A stretch of 64,000 bases of DNA from Prauserella flavalba (GCF_003202235.1 NZ_MASU01000006.1:372001-436000), one strand, 5' to 3'; counted from the stretch's first letter, positions 33,843 to 43,021 are shown. Made by a program: numbers and translations. Notes: generated from the sequence alone by a model not told the origin.

Positions 33843-35506
33843 CCGTCCTCCCGCATGGGAACGCGCACGCCGCGCTCGGCGGCGACGGCGGTGGCGTGCT
33901 CGTACCCGGCGTCGGCGTGCCGCAGCACCCCCATGCCGGGGTCGTTGGTCAGCACGCGTTCCAGCTTGCGGGCGGCCTCGGGAGTCCCGTCGGCGACGCA
34001 CACCTGGCCCGCGTGGATCGAACGGCCCATGCCGACACCGCCGCCGTGGTGGATCGACACCCACGACGCCCCCGACGCCGTGTTCACGAGCGCGTTGAGC
34101 AGCGGCCAGTCGGCGACCGCGTCGGAGCCGTCGAGCATCGCCTCGGTCTCCCGGTAGGGCGAGGCGACCGAGCCGGAGTCGAGGTGGTCGCGGCCGATCA
34201 CGATCGGCGCCGACAGCTCGCCGGAGGCGACCAGCTCGTTGAACCGCAGCCCGGCGAGGTGCCGTTCGCCGTAGCCGAGCCAGCAGATGCGGGCGGGCAG
34301 GCCCTGGAAGGCGACCTTCTCCCCGGCCATCGTGAGCCAGCGCCGCAGGTGCGCGTTGTCAGGGAACAGCTCCAGCACCGCACGGTCGGTGACGGCGATG
34401 TCGGCGGGATCGCCGGAGAGCGCCACCCAGCGGAACGGGCCGAGGCCCTCCTCGAACTGCGGCCGGATGTAGGCGGGCACGAAGCCGGGGAAGTCGAACG
34501 CCCGCGCGCAGCCGCCCTTGCGGGCCTCGTCGCGGATCGAGTTGCCATAGTCGAAGACCTCGGCGCCGCGGTCGAGGAAGCCCACCATCGCCTCGACGTG
34601 CGCGGCCATCGACGCCCGCGCCTCCTCCGTGAACTGGGCGGGATCCTTCTCCGACGCGCGGCGCAGCTCCTCGAACGCCATGCCCCGCGGCAGATACGTG
34701 AGCGGGTCGTGCGCGGAGGTCTGGTCGGTCACCACGTCGATCGGCGCGTCACGGGCGAGCAGCTCGGGGAAGACGTCGGCGGCGTTGCCGAGCACACCGA
34801 TCGACAGCGGGCACCGCGCGTCACGGGCCTCGACGGCCAGCCGCAGCGCCTCGTCGACGTCGCCCGCGCGCGTGTCCAGGTAGCGGTGGGCGAGGCGCCG
34901 CTCGATCCGGCTCGGGTCGCAGTCGACGCAGATCGCGACGCCCTCGTTCATCGTGATCGCCAGCGGCTGCGCGCCGCCCATGCCGCCCAGTCCCGCGGTG
35001 AGCGTGATCGTGCCGGCCAGCGTGCCGCCGAACCGTTTGCGGGCCACGGCGCCGAACGTCTCGAACGTGCCCTGCAGGATGCCCTGCGTTCCGATGTAGA
35101 TCCAGGAGCCCGCCGTCATCTGGCCGTACATCATCAATCCGGCCGCGTCGAGCCTGCGGAACTCCTCCCACGTGGCCCAGTCGCCGACGAGGTTGGAGTT
35201 CGCCAGCAGCACGCGAGGCGCCCACTCGTGGGTGCGCAGCACGCCGACGGGCTTGCCGCTCTGGATCAGCAGCGTCTCGTCGGCCTCGAGCGTGCGCAGG
35301 GTGCGCACGATCGCGTCGAACGCGGCCCAGTTCCGGGCGGCGCGCCCGGTGCCGCCGTAGACGACGAGGTCGTCGGGATGCTCGGCGACCTCGGGATCGA
35401 GGTTGTTCATCAGCATCCGCAGCGCCGCCTCCTGCGGCCAGCCCTTGCAGGAGAGGGCGCTGCCGCGAGCCGCGCGCACCGGCCGTGGACCAGGGTTGGA
35501 AGCCAT
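33839..35506 (-). CDS. hutU: Urocanate hydratase
   Basis: 555 residues, full length. Family hallmarks: [35 protein letters not shown] (dinucleotide contact), [15 protein letters not shown], the Cys of [13 protein letters not shown], and [20 protein letters not shown]. It adds water to urocanate to give imidazolonepropionate with tightly bound NAD+. First gene of the hut operon; hutH (histidine ammonia-lyase) is not in the window. A 16-bp palindrome lies 56 bp upstream of the ATG. Confidence 0.95.
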   Translation of the reverse strand: MASNPGPRPVRAARGSALSCKGWPQEAALRMLMNNLDPEVAEHPDDLVVYGGTGRAARNWAAFDAIVRTLRTLEADETLLIQSGKPVGVLRTHEWAPRVLLANSNLVGDWATWEEFRRLDAAGLMMYGQMTAGSWIYIGTQGILQGTFETFGAVARKRFGGTLAGTITLTAGLGGMGGAQPLAITMNEGVAICVDCDPSRIERRLAHRYLDTRAGDVDEALRLAVEARDARCPLSIGVLGNAADVFPELLARDAPIDVVTDQTSAHDPLTYLPRGMAFEELRRASEKDPAQFTEEARASMAAHVEAMVGFLDRGAEVFDYGNSIRDEARKGGCARAFDFPGFVPAYIRPQFEEGLGPFRWVALSGDPADIAVTDRAVLELFPDNAHLRRWLTMAGEKVAFQGLPARICWLGYGERHLAGLRFNELVASGELSAPIVIGRDHLDSGSVASPYRETEAMLDGSDAVADWPLLNALVNTASGASWVSIHHGGGVGMGRSIHAGQVCVADGTPEAARKLERVLTNDPGMGVLRHADAGYEHATAVAAERGVRVPMREDG

Positions 35507-35561
35507 GTGACCCAGTAGGCCGCAGGGCGCGGAACGGCTCCAGCACCCGATCCCGGATTGA

Positions 35562-35577
35562 GTCTCGGATCCGAGAC
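35562..35577. promoter_or_regulatory. Perfect palindrome GTCTCGGATCCGAGAC upstream of hutU
   Basis: A 16-bp perfect palindrome located 56-71 bp before the hutU start and 8 bp beyond the end of the sensor-kinase gene. It is a good candidate operator for the hut operon regulator. Its GTCTC/GAGAC arms resemble, but do not match, the propane-cluster sites at 19239 and 19594. Confidence 0.6.
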
Positions 35578-35584
35578 GGTGGGG

Positions 35585-36871
35585 TCAGTCCACGTCGCCC
35601 GGGGGAATCGCGGGCACGGTCGCCGAGATGGCCGTGCCCCCACCGGGTTCCGACTCGATCACCAGCCTGCCCGCGAGGCGCCGCACCCGTTGGCGCATGC
35701 CGGCGAGCCCGAAACCCCCGTCCGCGGAACCGTTGGCGCGCCTGACGTCCGGGTCGAAGCCCACCCCGTCGTCCCGGACGTCGAGGGTCACCACGTCCGC
35801 CATGTACGACAGCGTCAGCCCCACGCGGTTCGCCCCCGCGTGCTTGGCCACGTTGGTGAGCGCCTCCTGCGCGGTCCGCAGCAACGCCACCTCGACGTCG
35901 GCGTGCAGCGGTCGCGCGTCGCCCGTGGTGGTGAGCGCCGCGTCGACGTGGTTGACCTCCGCCCAGCGCCTCGCCACGTCGCCGATCGCGTCCGGGAGCC
36001 TCGCCTCGGCCAGCACCGCGGGTTCCACCGCGTGCACCGTCCGCCTTGCCTCGGTGAGGCTCTCGCGGGCCAGGTCCATCGCGTTGGTGACGTGCCTGCG
36101 GGGTCCTGGCGCCTCGCCAAGGCCCTGCTCGGCGGCCTGGAGCTGGGCCAGGATCCCGGCGAGCCCCTGGGCGAGCGTGTCGTGGATCTCGCGGGCCATC
36201 CGCTGCCGCTCGTCGAGCACCCCGGCCTCGCGGGCCTGGGCCAGCAGCTGCGCGTGCAGGCCGGCGTTCTCCTCCAGCGCCGCCTCCAGCCTGACGTTGG
36301 CCTCGTGCAGTTCGGCGAGCGCGCGCTTCTGCCGGTGGTTGCGCTGGTCGGTCAGTTCGGCGAAGTGGAACAACGTGCCGGCGATCAGGACGCTGATCAG
36401 GCTGATCGCGAGCCACTCCAGCGTCGCGTCGAGCGTGACCGTGTCCATGCCGCCCATGTACGCCACCGCCGAGATCAGGGCCGTCGCGGCGACGCCGGCG
36501 TAACGCCAGTGCCCCTTCAGGTAGACGAACGCCTGGGGGTAGCCGGCGAACGCGAAGAAGCCGAACCACGGCGTGATCCACACGAGTACGGCGGTCAGTG
36601 CCGTCAGCACCGCGTAGTACAGGGCCATCAACGGGGTGTTGCCGTGCCAGTCCGGGTGGAGCGTGTGGAACCAGAGCAGCCAGAGCGTGGTCGCGACCGT
36701 GAGGGCGACGACCGTCGGGACGTGCACCGGCACGCCCCACGCCGGCTGCGACAGCGTGACGAGGGTACTGATCGCGAGGAGGAAGTACGGCAGCAGCTGG
36801 AAGACGGCGGCCTCGCCGCGCTCCCAGCGGTCGAACTCCTCCCGCAGCTCGGCCTCGATGCTGTGCTTCAT
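35585..36871 (-). CDS. NarL-type membrane sensor histidine kinase (orphan)
   Basis: 428 residues from ATG 36871. Five to six transmembrane helices at ~28-180, then a coiled coil (ELHEANVRLEAALEENAGL), a HisKA_3 dimerisation box with the phospho-acceptor His in ERQRMAREIHDTLAQGLAGI, and a HATPase_c domain (QEALTNVAKHAGA, DVRDDGVGFDP, GFGLAGMRQRV). These kinases normally pair with an adjacent NarL/LuxR-type response regulator, but none is present on either side: downstream is hutU, upstream a broken TetR gene. The partner is elsewhere or lost. Confidence 0.88.
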   Translation of the reverse strand: MKHSIEAELREEFDRWERGEAAVFQLLPYFLLAISTLVTLSQPAWGVPVHVPTVVALTVATTLWLLWFHTLHPDWHGNTPLMALYYAVLTALTAVLVWITPWFGFFAFAGYPQAFVYLKGHWRYAGVAATALISAVAYMGGMDTVTLDATLEWLAISLISVLIAGTLFHFAELTDQRNHRQKRALAELHEANVRLEAALEENAGLHAQLLAQAREAGVLDERQRMAREIHDTLAQGLAGILAQLQAAEQGLGEAPGPRRHVTNAMDLARESLTEARRTVHAVEPAVLAEARLPDAIGDVARRWAEVNHVDAALTTTGDARPLHADVEVALLRTAQEALTNVAKHAGANRVGLTLSYMADVVTLDVRDDGVGFDPDVRRANGSADGGFGLAGMRQRVRRLAGRLVIESEPGGGTAISATVPAIPPGDVD

Positions 36872-36952
36872 ACCAGCAGCGTGCCATCCGCGCCGGTCGC
36901 GCGAATCGACCGCGCGGCGAGGACCGGTGCGGCAACGCGGTGGGTCCGCCGG

Positions 36953-36968
36953 TCCACCGATCGGTGGA
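36953..36968. promoter_or_regulatory. Perfect palindrome TCCACCGATCGGTGGA
   Basis: A 16-bp perfect palindrome between the stop of the broken TetR gene (36972) and the start of the sensor kinase (36871), both on the minus strand. It may be an operator for the kinase promoter or part of a terminator; no loop bases separate the arms, which favours a protein-binding site. Confidence 0.5.
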
Positions 36969-36971
36969 TGG

Positions 36972-37440
36972 TCAGTGGCGCGGCCGGAAACCGGTGCACA
37001 GGACGTCGGCGAGGTGGCGGCGGGTCCCGGCGTCGGCGCCCAGCCAGTCTCCGGCCGTGAGCACGCCCAGAAGCAGTGCCTTGATCTGCGTGACGGTGAT
37101 GTCCTCGCGCACGGTGCCCGCCCGCTGGGCGCGCTCGAGCAGCTCTCCGAACGCGTCCAGCAGCTCGCGGAAGAACAGCTCGAGGGCCTCGCCGGGGTCG
37201 TCCCGCGCCGCGAGCGCTCGCGCCCGCTCCGTCCGCTCGCGGAGGTAGTCCGACACGATCGCGGCGCAGACGCCTCCTTGGTGGGGAAGTGCCGGTGCGC
37301 GGTCCCGGCGCCGACGCCGGCGCGGCGGGCGATCTCGTCGAGCGGCACGGTGAGCCTTCGCTGGCGAACGCCTCCCGTGCCGCCGCCAGCACTCGCTCCC
37401 GGTTGCGCCGGGCGTCGGCTCGCCGCGGTCGTGCGCTCAT
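36972..37440 (-). pseudogene. TetR-family regulator broken by two frameshifts
   Basis: The N-terminus reads MSARPRRADARRNRERVLAA from ATG 37440. The helix-turn-helix LDEIARRAGVGAGTAHRHFP and KEA continue in a second frame, and the C-terminal domain (VSDYLRERTERARALAARDD to the end) in a third. One base appears missing near 37353-37356 (EG|LTVPL junction) and one near 37266-37272 (KEA|CAAIV junction). Restoring both gives an ordinary ~155-residue or longer TetR protein. This is either true decay or two sequencing errors; the adjacent damaged genes favour decay. Confidence 0.75.
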
Positions 37441-37484
37441 CTCGGGCGGCTCCAAAGCGGTAGCTAAGCGGGGAGGAGTTCTCG

Positions 37485-38090
37485 ATGAGTGCCAATCTAG
37501 CGGTCCGGCAGGCCCGCGAACGCCTCGGGCGAGTCGGTGCCGGGCTCGCGTTCCCGCCGCTACCAGCGGAAACCTGGCGAGACGTGGCCCGGAGGATCGA
37601 GCGGCGCGGATACCGCTCGGTCTGGACGAACGAGGGCATCGGCGGCAAGGAGAGCCTGGTCCAGCTCGGCATCGGCCTGGCCGCCACGGAGACGCTGGTG
37701 TTCGCCTCCGGCGTCGCCAACATCTGGGCCCGGCACGCCGCGACCATGCCGGCGGCGGCCACGCTGGCGGAGGCGTACCCGGGACGGTTCGTGCTCGGCG
37801 GCGGCGTCAGCGACCGGCCGATGGTCGAGGCCAGCGGTCAGGTTTTCGGCAGGCCGCTCGCGGCCCAGCGGGACTACCTGGAGCGGATGCGGGAGTCCTC
37901 GGCACTCACCCTCCAGCCCGCGACGCCGTTTCCCACGCTCGTCGGCGCGCTCGGGCCGAAGATGCTCGATCTCGCCCGCGACCACGCGGACGGCGCGATG
38001 CCCGCGAATCTGCCCGTCGCGCACACGGCGCACGCCCGCGAGCGGCTGGGTCCCGGCAAGCTGCTCGTGGTCGGCGTTTCCGCGGCTCGC
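37485..38090 (+). pseudogene. LLM-class (F420-dependent type) oxidoreductase, C-terminus lost
   Basis: The reading frame from ATG 37485 encodes ~200 residues of a luciferase-like monooxygenase family protein (RVGAGLAFPPLPAETWRDVA, RGYRSVWTNEG, LVFASGVANIWARH, LGGGVSDRP, FPTLVGALGPKMLDLARDHA, GPGKLLVVGVS). After about residue 199 the similarity stops and the frame continues to 38357 in Arg/Pro-rich noncoding-type sequence. Intact relatives have another ~80 residues, so the 3' part has been deleted or replaced. It is divergent from the broken TetR gene, the usual partner arrangement. Confidence 0.75.
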
Positions 38091-38149
38091 ACCCGCCGTC
38101 GTCGGCGAACCGGCGCACCTGGGTTGACCGGGTCCGGTGTGGACTCGTG

Positions 38150-38203
38150 GGTGCGTCACCGGCCTCCGCGGTCGCGGGGGAACCGTGCGACCGGTGACGC
38201 ACC
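38150..38203. repeat. 13-bp inverted repeat with 28-nt spacer
   Basis: GGTGCGTCACCGG at 38150-38162 is perfectly complementary to CCGGTGACGCACC at 38191-38203. It lies in the noncoding debris after the truncated LLM gene and may be a terminator or remnant of an inserted repeat. Confidence 0.5.
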
Positions 38204-38400
38204 GGCTCGTCGCGGTGCAGGGAGCGGGTACGCGCCGCGACTTCCGGACCGCCCGCTGGAGATCCCACCTCAACGGCCCGCCGAGGCCCGGTGTCAGACC
38301 TCGTGCCAGGAAGTCGCAGCCGCGCCCTCGGCGTTACACCCGTTCACGATCGAGTGACGCCCTGGCGGACGTGTACCCGGGCCGCGAGGCGCCGTACGAG

Positions 38401-38732
38401 CCGCGGGCTGTGGATCGCTGCCGGACTGCTGGGCGCGGTAGCCCTGACCGGCGGTATCACCAAGACGTTCGTGCCCAAGGAAAAACTGTCCTCAAGACCC
38501 TCGGTGTGCTCGAACTGCTGGCCGCGGCAGGCCTGATCCTGCCCGCGGTGGTGGGCATCGCGCCGGTTCTGGTGCGGTGACCGCCGTCTGCTGGGTCGCG
38601 CTGATGGTGGGTGCGATGATCACCCACCGCCGGCTCGGCGAGTCCGAACTCGTGCTGCTGAACCTGGGTTGTCTCGCGCTCGCGGCCTTCATCGCGTGGG
38701 GCCGCTTCGGTCCGGAGTCCTTCACCGGCTGA
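38401..38732 (+). pseudogene. DoxX-family membrane protein remnant (internal deletion, frameshifts)
   Basis: Three consecutive fragments in different frames match the DoxX-like family: LWIAAGLLGAVALTGGITKT and FVPKEKL; then KTLGVLELLAAAGLILPAVV and GIAPVLV; then VALMVGAMITHRRLGESELV to AFIAWGRFGPESFTG, ending with TGA at 38730-38732. About 15-20 residues expected between the first two pieces are missing and the reading frame shifts at each junction (near 38485 and 38577). Confidence 0.75.
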
Positions 38733-38776
38733 ACCGGCAGGACGGCGACCACCGCTGCGCGCCTTTGACGCGACGA

Positions 38777-38816
38777 CGCCGGCACCCGCGCCCGGTAGGG
38801 GCGACGGGTGCCGGCG
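38777..38816. terminator. Stem-loop terminator, 12-bp stem
   Basis: CGCCGGCACCCG (38777-38788) pairs perfectly with CGGGTGCCGGCG (38805-38816) around a 16-nt loop. It lies between the DoxX remnant and the convergent MMPL gene stop at 38829, so it probably ends transcription from both sides. Confidence 0.65.
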
Positions 38817-38828
38817 CTTCGCTGTGGC

Positions 38829-41006
38829 CTAGCGGTTACCGGCGAGGGCCTTCTCGTCACGCTCGTCGCCGGCCTTCTCGGCGGTGAGGGCGGAGCCCTC
38901 CACGTCGAGGACCGGGAGCCAGCGCAGCCAGCCCGGCAGCCACCACGCGCGGTCGCCGAGCAGGGCGAGCGCCGCGGGGACGATCACCATCCTGACCACG
39001 AACGCGTCCACCAGGATCCCCATCGCCAGCGCGAAGGCGATCGACTTGATCGTCGCGTCGCCCGCGGGGACGAAGCCGGCGAACACCGAGAACATGATCA
39101 GCGCCGCGGCCACGACCACCGGGGCGGCCTGCCGGAAGCCGGTGGCGATGGCCTCCCTCGGCGACCGGCCGTGGTGGTAGGCCTCGTGCATCCGGGACAC
39201 CAGGAACACCTGGTAGTCCATCGCGAGGCCGAACAGGATGCCGATCACGACGATCGGGGTCAGGCTGATCAGCGGACCGGTCGAGTCGAGGTTCACCGCG
39301 TCGGCCAGCCAGCCCCACTGGAAGACCGCGACGGTGGCGCCGAGCGAGGCGCCGATCGTGAGCAGGAAGCCCAGCACGCCGATCAGCGGCACGAGTAGCG
39401 ACCGGAACACCAGCACCAGCAGCACGAGCGCCAGGCCCACGACCACCACCAGGTACACCGGCAGCGCCTCGTCGACGGTGCGGGACACGTCCACGCTCAC
39501 GGCGGTGGAGCCGGTGACGTAGGTCGTGACTCCATCCACATCGGACAGTTGTGCGCGCAGGTCGGTGACGAGCTGCTGGGTCTCCTGGGTCGTCGGCCCC
39601 GACTTCGGGATCACGTTGAGCAGGGCCGCGGTGTTGTCGGCGTTCGGTGTCGCGGGAGCGACGAGCGCGACGTCGTCCAGCGCGGCGATCGCGCCGGAGA
39701 CCTGCGTGGCGGCCTGCGAGGCGTTGTCACCCTCGAACAGTACGATGAGCGGCCCGTTGAAGCCCTCGCCGAAACCGTCGGCGAGCAGCTGCTCCGCGCG
39801 GGCCTGAGTGGTGCCCTCCGCGGGCGTCGGCACGAGCGTGGTCTGCATCGAGGCCACCGGGATCGCGACGGCGCCCAGCGCGAGCACCGACACCAGCAGC
39901 GACACCACACGGCCCCGGGTGACGCCGCCGACCCAGCCGCGGTAGAAGCCGCGCTCGGAGGGCTCCGCCTGCTTGGCCGCGGCCTCGCGCTGCCTGCGGG
40001 GCAGGACGCGGTGGCCGAGGTAGCTGAGCACCGCGGGCACGAGCGTGATCGCGATGAGCACGGCGACCACGATGGTCGCGGCGGCGGCGATACCCATCTG
40101 CGTCAGGAACGGGATGCCCGCGACGGCGAGGCCGGCGAGCGCGATGACCACCGTGATGCCCGCGGTGACGACGGCCGAGCCCGCGGTGCCCACCGCGGTG
40201 CCGATGGCGGTGCCGACGTCGGAGCCCCGGCGCAGCTCCTGGCGGTAGCGGTTGATGATGAACAGGGCGTAGTCGATGCCGACCGCGAGCCCCAGCATGG
40301 TCGCGAGGATCGGGGTCGTCGAGTTCAGCTCCACGAAGCCGGTGACGATCGTGATGCCCAGTACGCCGATGCCGACACCGATGGCCGCGGTCAGCAGGTT
40401 CATCCCGGCCGTGATGAGCGTGCCGTAGGTCAGCGCCAGCACCAGCAGCGCGACGACGACGCCGATGATCTCCGAGGTGCCCCCGATCTCAGGGGCCTGC
40501 TGGGAGATGTCACCGCCGACCTCCACCGTCAGGCCGCCGGTCCTGGCGTCGGCCACCGCCGCGGTCAGCGCGTCGCGCTGCTCGTCGGTGAGCTCTCCCG
40601 GGCTCACGTCGTAGGTGACGGTGCTGTAGGCGGTGTCCTGTCCTGGGTTGACGGCCGGGGCGTTCGGGTCGAGCGGGTTGGTCGCCGACGCCACGCCCGG
40701 CAGGGAGTTGAGCTGGGTCACCAGGTCGCCGATCCGCGCCGCGTTGGGCGGTGCGGTCAGCGTCTGACCCTCGGGCGCGTGCACGACCACGCGAGCCGTG
40801 GCGCCGCCGCCGGAGCCGAACTCCTGCTCGATCTTCTCCAGCGCGGTGGTCGATTCCTGGCCGGGGATGGAGAACTGGTTGGACGTCTCCCCGGCGAGCG
40901 TCGCCGCGCCGAGCGCCGAGCCGGCCAGCACGATGAGCCAGACGAGGACGACGACCAGCCTGCGCCGGTGGGCGCCCATGCCGAGCCGGTACAACAGTCT
41001 TGCCAT
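38829..41006 (-). CDS. MMPL-family (RND superfamily) transporter
   Basis: 725 residues from ATG 41006, with GGAGG 10 nt upstream. About 12 transmembrane helices in the RND arrangement: helix 1 at ~15-37, a large external loop to ~185, five helices, a second external loop (~430-550) and a second set. Both proton-path motifs are present: GIDYALFIINRYR and AMDYQVFLVSRMHE. Actinobacterial MMPL proteins export lipids, antibiotics or siderophores. It is 5 bp downstream of a TetR regulator and surely co-transcribed; that regulator probably responds to the exported compound. Confidence 0.92.
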   Translation of the reverse strand: MARLLYRLGMGAHRRRLVVVLVWLIVLAGSALGAATLAGETSNQFSIPGQESTTALEKIEQEFGSGGGATARVVVHAPEGQTLTAPPNAARIGDLVTQLNSLPGVASATNPLDPNAPAVNPGQDTAYSTVTYDVSPGELTDEQRDALTAAVADARTGGLTVEVGGDISQQAPEIGGTSEIIGVVVALLVLALTYGTLITAGMNLLTAAIGVGIGVLGITIVTGFVELNSTTPILATMLGLAVGIDYALFIINRYRQELRRGSDVGTAIGTAVGTAGSAVVTAGITVVIALAGLAVAGIPFLTQMGIAAAATIVVAVLIAITLVPAVLSYLGHRVLPRRQREAAAKQAEPSERGFYRGWVGGVTRGRVVSLLVSVLALGAVAIPVASMQTTLVPTPAEGTTQARAEQLLADGFGEGFNGPLIVLFEGDNASQAATQVSGAIAALDDVALVAPATPNADNTAALLNVIPKSGPTTQETQQLVTDLRAQLSDVDGVTTYVTGSTAVSVDVSRTVDEALPVYLVVVVGLALVLLVLVFRSLLVPLIGVLGFLLTIGASLGATVAVFQWGWLADAVNLDSTGPLISLTPIVVIGILFGLAMDYQVFLVSRMHEAYHHGRSPREAIATGFRQAAPVVVAAALIMFSVFAGFVPAGDATIKSIAFALAMGILVDAFVVRMVIVPAALALLGDRAWWLPGWLRWLPVLDVEGSALTAEKAGDERDEKALAGNR

Positions 41007-41011
41007 GCGAA

Positions 41012-41608
41012 TCAGGCCTCCACCTGAACGTGGTCGGTTGACGGGAGGCCCGGACGACGGTGGCCGAGCGTGTCGAGACAGGTCGCGATGATGTGCCGCC
41101 GCCACGTGGTCTTGTCCCCCAGATGGTGGGCGGCGAGGATGAGCACGGCCAGGGCACCGAGCATGCCGAGCACCCTGGTGACCCGTTCGGGGTCGTCCGT
41201 TTCGGGGTTGATGCCGAAGACGCCGAAGGCGAACTCCCCGGCCCCTTCCGCGGGGTCGGGCTCTTCGCTGCCGAGCGTGGTGATCGACCGCGACGCCAGC
41301 GCCACCAGTCCCGGGCGCTCGAGCGCGAAGTCGACCAGCAGCTCCACGGCCTGCCGATCGCGCTCCGGTCCCAGGGGCAGCTCGGTCACCGGGTCGAACA
41401 GCGCCCGGCCCCGCACCTGCCACATGTTCATCGCGGCCTGGTAGAGAGCGTCCTTGCTCGGAAAGTGGTGCAGGAGCCCGGGCTTGGACAGCCCGACGGC
41501 GTCCGCGAGGGACTGCAGGGACGTGTGCGCGAAGCCCCGCTGCGCGAACAACGCCGCCGCGCGATCGAGGATCCGCTCGTCCACGTCCTCCCGGAACGTT
41601 CGTGCCAT
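41012..41608 (-). CDS. TetR-family repressor of the MMPL transporter
   Basis: 198 residues. The N-terminal helix-turn-helix is ILDRAAALFAQRGFAHTSLQ followed by LADAVGLSKPGLLHHFPSKD, with the standard TetR recognition helix; a helical ligand domain follows (ELLVDFALERPGLVALASRS). It lies directly before the MMPL gene. A pair of palindromes 20-60 bp upstream of its ATG indicates autorepression. Confidence 0.92.
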   Translation of the reverse strand: MARTFREDVDERILDRAAALFAQRGFAHTSLQSLADAVGLSKPGLLHHFPSKDALYQAAMNMWQVRGRALFDPVTELPLGPERDRQAVELLVDFALERPGLVALASRSITTLGSEEPDPAEGAGEFAFGVFGINPETDDPERVTRVLGMLGALAVLILAAHHLGDKTTWRRHIIATCLDTLGHRRPGLPSTDHVQVEA

Positions 41609-41628
41609 GTTCTCGACGGTACCGACGC

Positions 41629-41669
41629 TACCGACCAGTTTGGTAGGTATTCCGACCGAACTGGTCGGT
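41629..41669. promoter_or_regulatory. Double TetR-type operator
   Basis: Two adjacent imperfect palindromes: TACCGACCA-GTT-TGGTAGGTA (41629-41649, one arm mismatch) and CCGACC-GAACT-GGTCGG (41652-41668). The outer arms ACCGACCAGTT (41630-41640) and AACTGGTCGGT (41659-41669) are also exact inverted repeats. The array begins 21 bp upstream of the tetR start and would cover its promoter. Confidence 0.75.
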
Positions 41670-41796
41670 GGCGTTCGTCACGTTAAGTACTCGCCTTCGT
41701 CTGTCGTCACTCCTCCATCGGGTGATGACAGGTGTCAATGTCGATCGGTGACTGCTCGCACTGGGCGTGCCGCGCCATGATCGAGACACTGGGCTC

Positions 41797-42984
41797 ATGG
41801 TTCTCCTGGGCTCGGCGACGCGACCGGCGTGGCGGTCGGCTGTCGCGATCGGACTGTCCATAGTGGTCACAACAGCACCAGTACCGGTCGTCGCCGCGGT
41901 AGCGCAGACGCCGGTGGAAACCGCACTGCGGTCCGTTGTTCACGCCGGAGCGCCGGGATCCTACGCCGTGGCGGTGTCCGAAGGGGACATCGAACGGTCG
42001 GTCGCCGGGGTCGCCGATCCGGGCTCCACCCGCGCGCCGGACCCGGAGGGACGGTTCCGCGCCGCGAGCGTCACCAAGACGTTCGTCGCCACCGTGGTGC
42101 TCCAGCTCGTCGCGGAAGGCGAGGTGGGACTGGACGACCCGGTGGCAGTGCACCTGCCGGGGCTGCTGCCGTACCCGGAACCGATCACCGTTCGCCAGCT
42201 GCTGGGCCACACCAGCGGGCTGCCGAGCGACATCGCCCACTGGAACACGGCCGAGGACGTCGACACGCGCCGCTGGCAGCGGTTCACCCCGGAGCAGCTC
42301 GTCCGGCAGGCGACCGACGGCGTACCCCTGCGGTTCGCGCCCGGCACGTCGTTCGGCTACTCCAACACCGGCTACACCGTGCTCGGCCTGCTCGTCGAGC
42401 GGGTCACGGGCCGGCCGCTGGACACCGAGCTCACCCGGCGCATCATCGCCCCACTCCGCCTGCGCGACACCGCGTTCCCCAGCGGACAGCCGTCATTGCT
42501 GCGGCCCGCCGCGCGCGGCCACGAGTACCTGCACGGCGACGCCGCCCCGCCGACCGACGTCACTACCTACGTCATGTCCCGCGTCTGGGCGTCGGGCAAC
42601 CTCGTCAGCTCGGCGGACGACCTCAACCGGTTCTTCGCTGCGCTGCTCGGCGGTGACCTGCTGCCCGAAGCGCAGCTGAGCGAGATGAAGAAGGTCCGCC
42701 ACGGCGCGCTCGGGAGCTTCGACTACGGGCTGGGGCTCATGTCGGCGGCCAGCCCCTGCGGCGGCCCCCGCTGGTGGGGCCACGGCGGCGACTGGCCCGG
42801 CTACAACACCTGGAGCCTGCACACCGAGGATACGAGCAGGCAGCTCACCGCGGGCATGAACCGCGACCTCACCGCGCCCGTCGAGGCGCACTCGGCGATG
42901 CTCACCGAGGTGCTCCCGGCCGGGTTGTGCGACGGCCCGGCCCCCCGCGCCACGCCGGCGCTCGAGAAGCCGGACCTGCGCTGA
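41797..42984 (+). CDS. Serine hydrolase, beta-lactamase / D-Ala-D-Ala carboxypeptidase family
   Basis: 395 residues from ATG 41797; GTG 41767 in frame is an alternative. N-terminal signal peptide with hydrophobic core VAIGLSIVVTTAPVPVVAAV and a likely cleavage near AVA-Q. Penicillin-binding fold motifs: SxxK in ASVTKTFVATVV, YSN in FGYSNTGYTVLG and HGG in WWGHGGDWPG (the third, KTG-equivalent motif). Exported; probably a D,D-peptidase or esterase-like hydrolase. It is monocistronic and ends near a short GTCCAC-T-GTGGAC hairpin (43006-43018) shared with the convergent gene. Confidence 0.9.
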   Translation: MVLLGSATRPAWRSAVAIGLSIVVTTAPVPVVAAVAQTPVETALRSVVHAGAPGSYAVAVSEGDIERSVAGVADPGSTRAPDPEGRFRAASVTKTFVATVVLQLVAEGEVGLDDPVAVHLPGLLPYPEPITVRQLLGHTSGLPSDIAHWNTAEDVDTRRWQRFTPEQLVRQATDGVPLRFAPGTSFGYSNTGYTVLGLLVERVTGRPLDTELTRRIIAPLRLRDTAFPSGQPSLLRPAARGHEYLHGDAAPPTDVTTYVMSRVWASGNLVSSADDLNRFFAALLGGDLLPEAQLSEMKKVRHGALGSFDYGLGLMSAASPCGGPRWWGHGGDWPGYNTWSLHTEDTSRQLTAGMNRDLTAPVEAHSAMLTEVLPAGLCDGPAPRATPALEKPDLR

Positions 42985-43021
42985 GCGAGGCGGCCGCTTT
43001 CCCGAGTCCACTGTGGACCGG

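Noticed and set aside
37266-37356. Reading the TetR frameshifts as programmed frameshifting
   Set aside because: No slippery heptamer or downstream pseudoknot is visible, and two independent shifts in one short regulator next to other damaged genes fit decay or sequencing error better.
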